From Castellaniella sp047971665 (GTDB lineage: Bacteria; Pseudomonadota; Gammaproteobacteria; Burkholderiales; Burkholderiaceae_B), in the NCBI RefSeq assembly GCF_047971665.1, contig NZ_JBKEAA010000027.1, forward strand, positions 1-64,000: a stretch of 64,000 nucleotides of DNA, in the 5' to 3' direction. Each line of letters begins with the position of its first letter. The stretch's first letter is position 1. Of this stretch, positions 62,601 to 64,000 are shown piece after piece. The notes beneath the pieces were generated by a model. That model worked only from the letters and a program-made list of their open reading frames with translations. It was not told the origin of the DNA and searched no databases. The translations under genes were made by a program, and so were the position numbers.

Positions 62601-63390
62601 TCTGATCCGCTCCAGCGAACACGAAAAGATCCGCTACCGCGACATACAGGCCCAGCCGCGCAAGATCCTGACCTCGCCCACCTGGTCGGGGATCGAGTCC
62701 GACAAGGTCAGCTACAGCGCCGGCTATACCAATGTGCACGAACTCATTCCCTGGCGCACGCTGACAGGCCGCCAGGAGCTTTACCAGGATCACCGCTGGA
62801 TGCGGGATTTCGGCGAGGCCCTGTGCGTGTACCGGCCGCCCGTGGACACCCGGACCATCGAGCCCATGCTGGACAAGCGTTTCAGCAACGGCGAGCCGCA
62901 TGTGGTGCTGAATTTCATCACGCCGCACCAAAAATGGGGAATCCACTCGACCTATTCGGACAACCTGATCATGCTGACGCTCTCGCGCGGCGGTCCGATC
63001 GTCTGGATGTCCGAAATCGATGCGGCCAAGGCCGGCATCGTGGACAACGACTGGATCGAGGTCTTCAACGTCAACGGCGCCCTGACCGCGCGGGCCGTGG
63101 TGAGCCAGCGCGTCCCCGAGGGCATGACCCTCATGTACCATGCCCAGGAAAAGATCGTGAACGTGCCGGGCTCCGAGGTCACCGGCAAGCGCGGCGGGAT
63201 TCACAATTCCGTGACCCGCACCGTGGTCAAGCCCACGCACATGATCGGCGGCTATGCCCAGCTCTCTTACGGCTTCAACTATTACGGCACGGTCGGTTCG
63301 AACCGTGACGAGTTCGTGGTCGTTCGCAAAATGAAAAACGTCGACTGGATGGATGAGACCCATGAGGTCTCCGCCCAGACGCAGGCCTGA
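59635..63390 (+). CDS. narG: Respiratory nitrate reductase alpha subunit NarG
   Basis: This 1251-residue molybdenum enzyme reduces nitrate on the cytoplasmic face of the inner membrane. It aligns with E. coli NarG throughout: HGVNCTGSCSWKIYVKGG near 50 with the FS0 His/Cys ligands, NHEPRGCPRGATFSWYLYSA near 90, DWYCDLPPSSPQTWGEQTDV near 222 with the Mo-ligand Asp, GCVGQSGGGWCHYVGQEKLRP near 570, and the C-terminal THMIGGYAQLSYGFNYYGTVG. The start is GTG 59635 with GGAG 10 bases upstream. No break is seen. It is followed by narH after 12 bases. Confidence 0.98.
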   Translation: MSHFIDRLKYFSRPKESFSDGHGAVVREDRTWEDAYRNRWQHDKIVRSTHGVNCTGSCSWKIYVKGGLVTLETQQTDYPRTRPDMPNHEPRGCPRGATFSWYLYSANRVKYPMVRGRLVRLWREQRKTMGAVQAWEAIVSDPDKAASYKSARGQGGFVRSNWEEVNEIVAAANIHTIKRHGPDRIAGFSPIPAMSMVSYASGSRYLSLLGGSLLSFYDWYCDLPPSSPQTWGEQTDVSESADWYNSTFIMLWGSNVPQTRTPDAHFMVEARYRGAKVVSVFPDYAEGAKFGDLWMHPKQGTDAALALAMGHVILKEFHLAGKSAYFDRYCRQYTDMPFLVRLVRQGDRYVPDRKLRSADFADRLGQDNNPEWKTIAYDQNTGELIVPQGSIGFRWGQKEGEDAGKWNLELKDARGHEVEPRLSLLDAHDEVAPVAFPYFGGVHHDHFQGTEHDEVLVRNLPVKRVQTVEGEVLVATVFDLFVANYGIDRGLGGENVATSFDDDVPYTPAWQERITGVPREQVITVARQFADNADKTEGKSMVILGAGLNHWYHMDMSYRGIINLVSMCGCVGQSGGGWCHYVGQEKLRPQTGWTMLTFALDWLRPPRHMNGTSFFYAHSDQWRYEKLQVPELLSPLADASKYQGSLIDMNVRSERMGWLPTAPQLQTNPLQVARAARAAGQEPKDYAVNGLRDGSLRLSCEDPDHPDNFPRNLFVWRSNILGSSGKGHEYFLKHLLGTQHGVQGKDLGEAGGSKPLEVAWHDEAPQGKLDLLVTLDFRMSTTCLYSDVVLPTATWYEKNDLNTSDMHPFIHPLSAAVDPVWESRSDWEIYKNLAKKFSELAADADLPDEDLVLQPLQHDSPGELSDPYDVREWRKGECEPIPGKTMPGMMVVDRDYKHVYERFTTLGPLAEKLGNGGKGISWDTKEEVEFLGKLNSREREPGVGQGQPRIFTDIDACETILTLAPETNGHVAVKAWEALSKFTGRDHSHLIRSSEHEKIRYRDIQAQPRKILTSPTWSGIESDKVSYSAGYTNVHELIPWRTLTGRQELYQDHRWMRDFGEALCVYRPPVDTRTIEPMLDKRFSNGEPHVVLNFITPHQKWGIHSTYSDNLIMLTLSRGGPIVWMSEIDAAKAGIVDNDWIEVFNVNGALTARAVVSQRVPEGMTLMYHAQEKIVNVPGSEVTGKRGGIHNSVTRTVVKPTHMIGGYAQLSYGFNYYGTVGSNRDEFVVVRKMKNVDWMDETHEVSAQTQA

Positions 63391-63402
63391 GGAGTCCATT
63401 CC

Positions 63403-64000
63403 ATGAAAATCCGCGCACAAGTCGCCATGGTCCTGAATCTGGACAAATGTATCGGCTGCCACACCTGTTCGATTACCTGCAAGAACGTCTGGACGTCCCG
63501 CGAAGGCATGGAATATGCCTGGTTCAACAACGTCGAGACCAAGCCCGGCGTCGGCTATCCCAAGGACTGGGAAAACCAGGATCGCTGGAACGGCGGCTGG
63601 CGTCGCCGCGACAGCGGCCGCATCGAGCCGCGCCAGGGGGGCAAACTGCGCCTGCTCTCGCGCATCTTCTCGAACCCGAACCTGCCTGAAATCGACGACT
63701 ACTACGAGCCGTTCACCTTCGACTACGATTACCTGCAAAAGGCCCCGGAACGCTCCACGCCCCCCGTGGCGCGGCCGCGCTCCCTGATCACCGGCCAGCG
63801 CATGGAAAAGATCAAGTGGGGCCCCAACTGGGAAGAAATCCTCGGGGGGGAATTCTCCAAGCGCTCGCAGGACTACAACTTCGAGGCGGTTCAGAAAGAC
63901 ATCTACGGGCAGTTCGAGAACACCTTCATGATGTACCTGCCCCGCCTGTGTGAGCACTGCCTGAACCCCACCTGCGTGGCCAGCTGTCCGTCCGGGTCGA
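63403..64000 (+). CDS. narH: Respiratory nitrate reductase beta subunit NarH (3' end beyond the window)
   Basis: The first 199 residues are present. NarH carries electrons from NarI to NarG through four iron-sulfur clusters. The first Cys cluster CIGCHTCSITC is at residues 16-26, followed by VWTSREGMEYAWFNNVETKPG. A second cluster starts at LCEHCLNPTCVASCPSG near the window end. ATG 63403 has GGAG 9 bases upstream, directly after the narG stop. narJ and narI would be expected downstream, outside the window. Confidence 0.97.
   Translation, partial: MKIRAQVAMVLNLDKCIGCHTCSITCKNVWTSREGMEYAWFNNVETKPGVGYPKDWENQDRWNGGWRRRDSGRIEPRQGGKLRLLSRIFSNPNLPEIDDYYEPFTFDYDYLQKAPERSTPPVARPRSLITGQRMEKIKWGPNWEEILGGEFSKRSQDYNFEAVQKDIYGQFENTFMMYLPRLCEHCLNPTCVASCPSGS

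Noticed and set aside
61552..63957. Long minus-strand open frame antisense to narG and narH
   Set aside because: Same reason: a shadow of a highly conserved coding region, with no recognisable domain.

Overview
The window is GC-rich, densely coded bacterial chromosome. Its gene families (an ESPR-type autotransporter, fused indolepyruvate ferredoxin oxidoreductase, TRAP transporters, IalB and PP0621-like proteins, a single narK ahead of narGH) point to a betaproteobacterium of the order Burkholderiales, most likely Alcaligenaceae. The genus cannot be settled from sequence reading alone. A respiratory nitrate reductase at the right edge shows the capacity to respire nitrate without oxygen. No insertion sequence, prophage, CRISPR array or rRNA was seen. 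Several genes appear to use TTG or GTG starts.

Layout. 1-2944: a large autotransporter on the minus strand, cut by the window edge, with an AT-rich upstream gap. 3420-9300: housekeeping block (ampD, a PP0621-like protein, a cytochrome c assembly protein, ffh, a bacterioferritin, thiS, prolyl iminopeptidase, trmB, tRNA-Gly). 9343-15987: a frameshifted amidase, an AraC regulator, a 1199-residue fused indolepyruvate oxidoreductase and a divergent Lrp/AsnC regulator. 16143-25473: pirin/LysR pair, ArsP-type permease, VOC protein, an SbcD/SbcC-like nuclease-ATPase pair, and a LysR/azoreductase pair. 25526-26750: a RES-Xre toxin-antitoxin module with two palindromic operator candidates. 26837-33515: yajQ, an IalB protein, azlCD, a DUF2520 protein, ung, and a divergent MocR/EamA pair. 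33572-35847: a cystine-type amino-acid ABC transporter. 36001-38673: a DUF2946 protein and a copper-type TonB receptor. 38776-40941: ovoA for ovothiol synthesis. 41136-46730: an ABC importer of the aminoethylphosphonate/sugar-phosphate type with a DeoR regulator and a divergent inositol-monophosphatase-family phosphatase. 46759-56572: a seven-gene operon (TRAP transporter, glutamine-synthetase-like ligase, aldehyde dehydrogenase, iron alcohol dehydrogenase, M81 metallopeptidase) behind an EutR-like AraC regulator. 56759-57958: serA. 58079-64000: FNR-type promoter, narK, narG and the start of narH.

Most interesting system. The operon at 46759-55259 contains a full set of candidate activities for a gamma-glutamylation route for an amine or amino alcohol: uptake (TRAP), ligation to glutamate (GS-like), alcohol and aldehyde oxidation (ADH, ALDH), and a metal hydrolase (M81) in the place where the E. 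coli Puu pathway uses PuuD. The EutR-like regulator suggests an ethanolamine-like substrate. The adjacent ABC/DeoR/phosphatase cluster could import and dephosphorylate a small phosphorylated compound. Both proposals are inference from domain content and gene order. All family calls come from reading the translated sequences; no database search was run.
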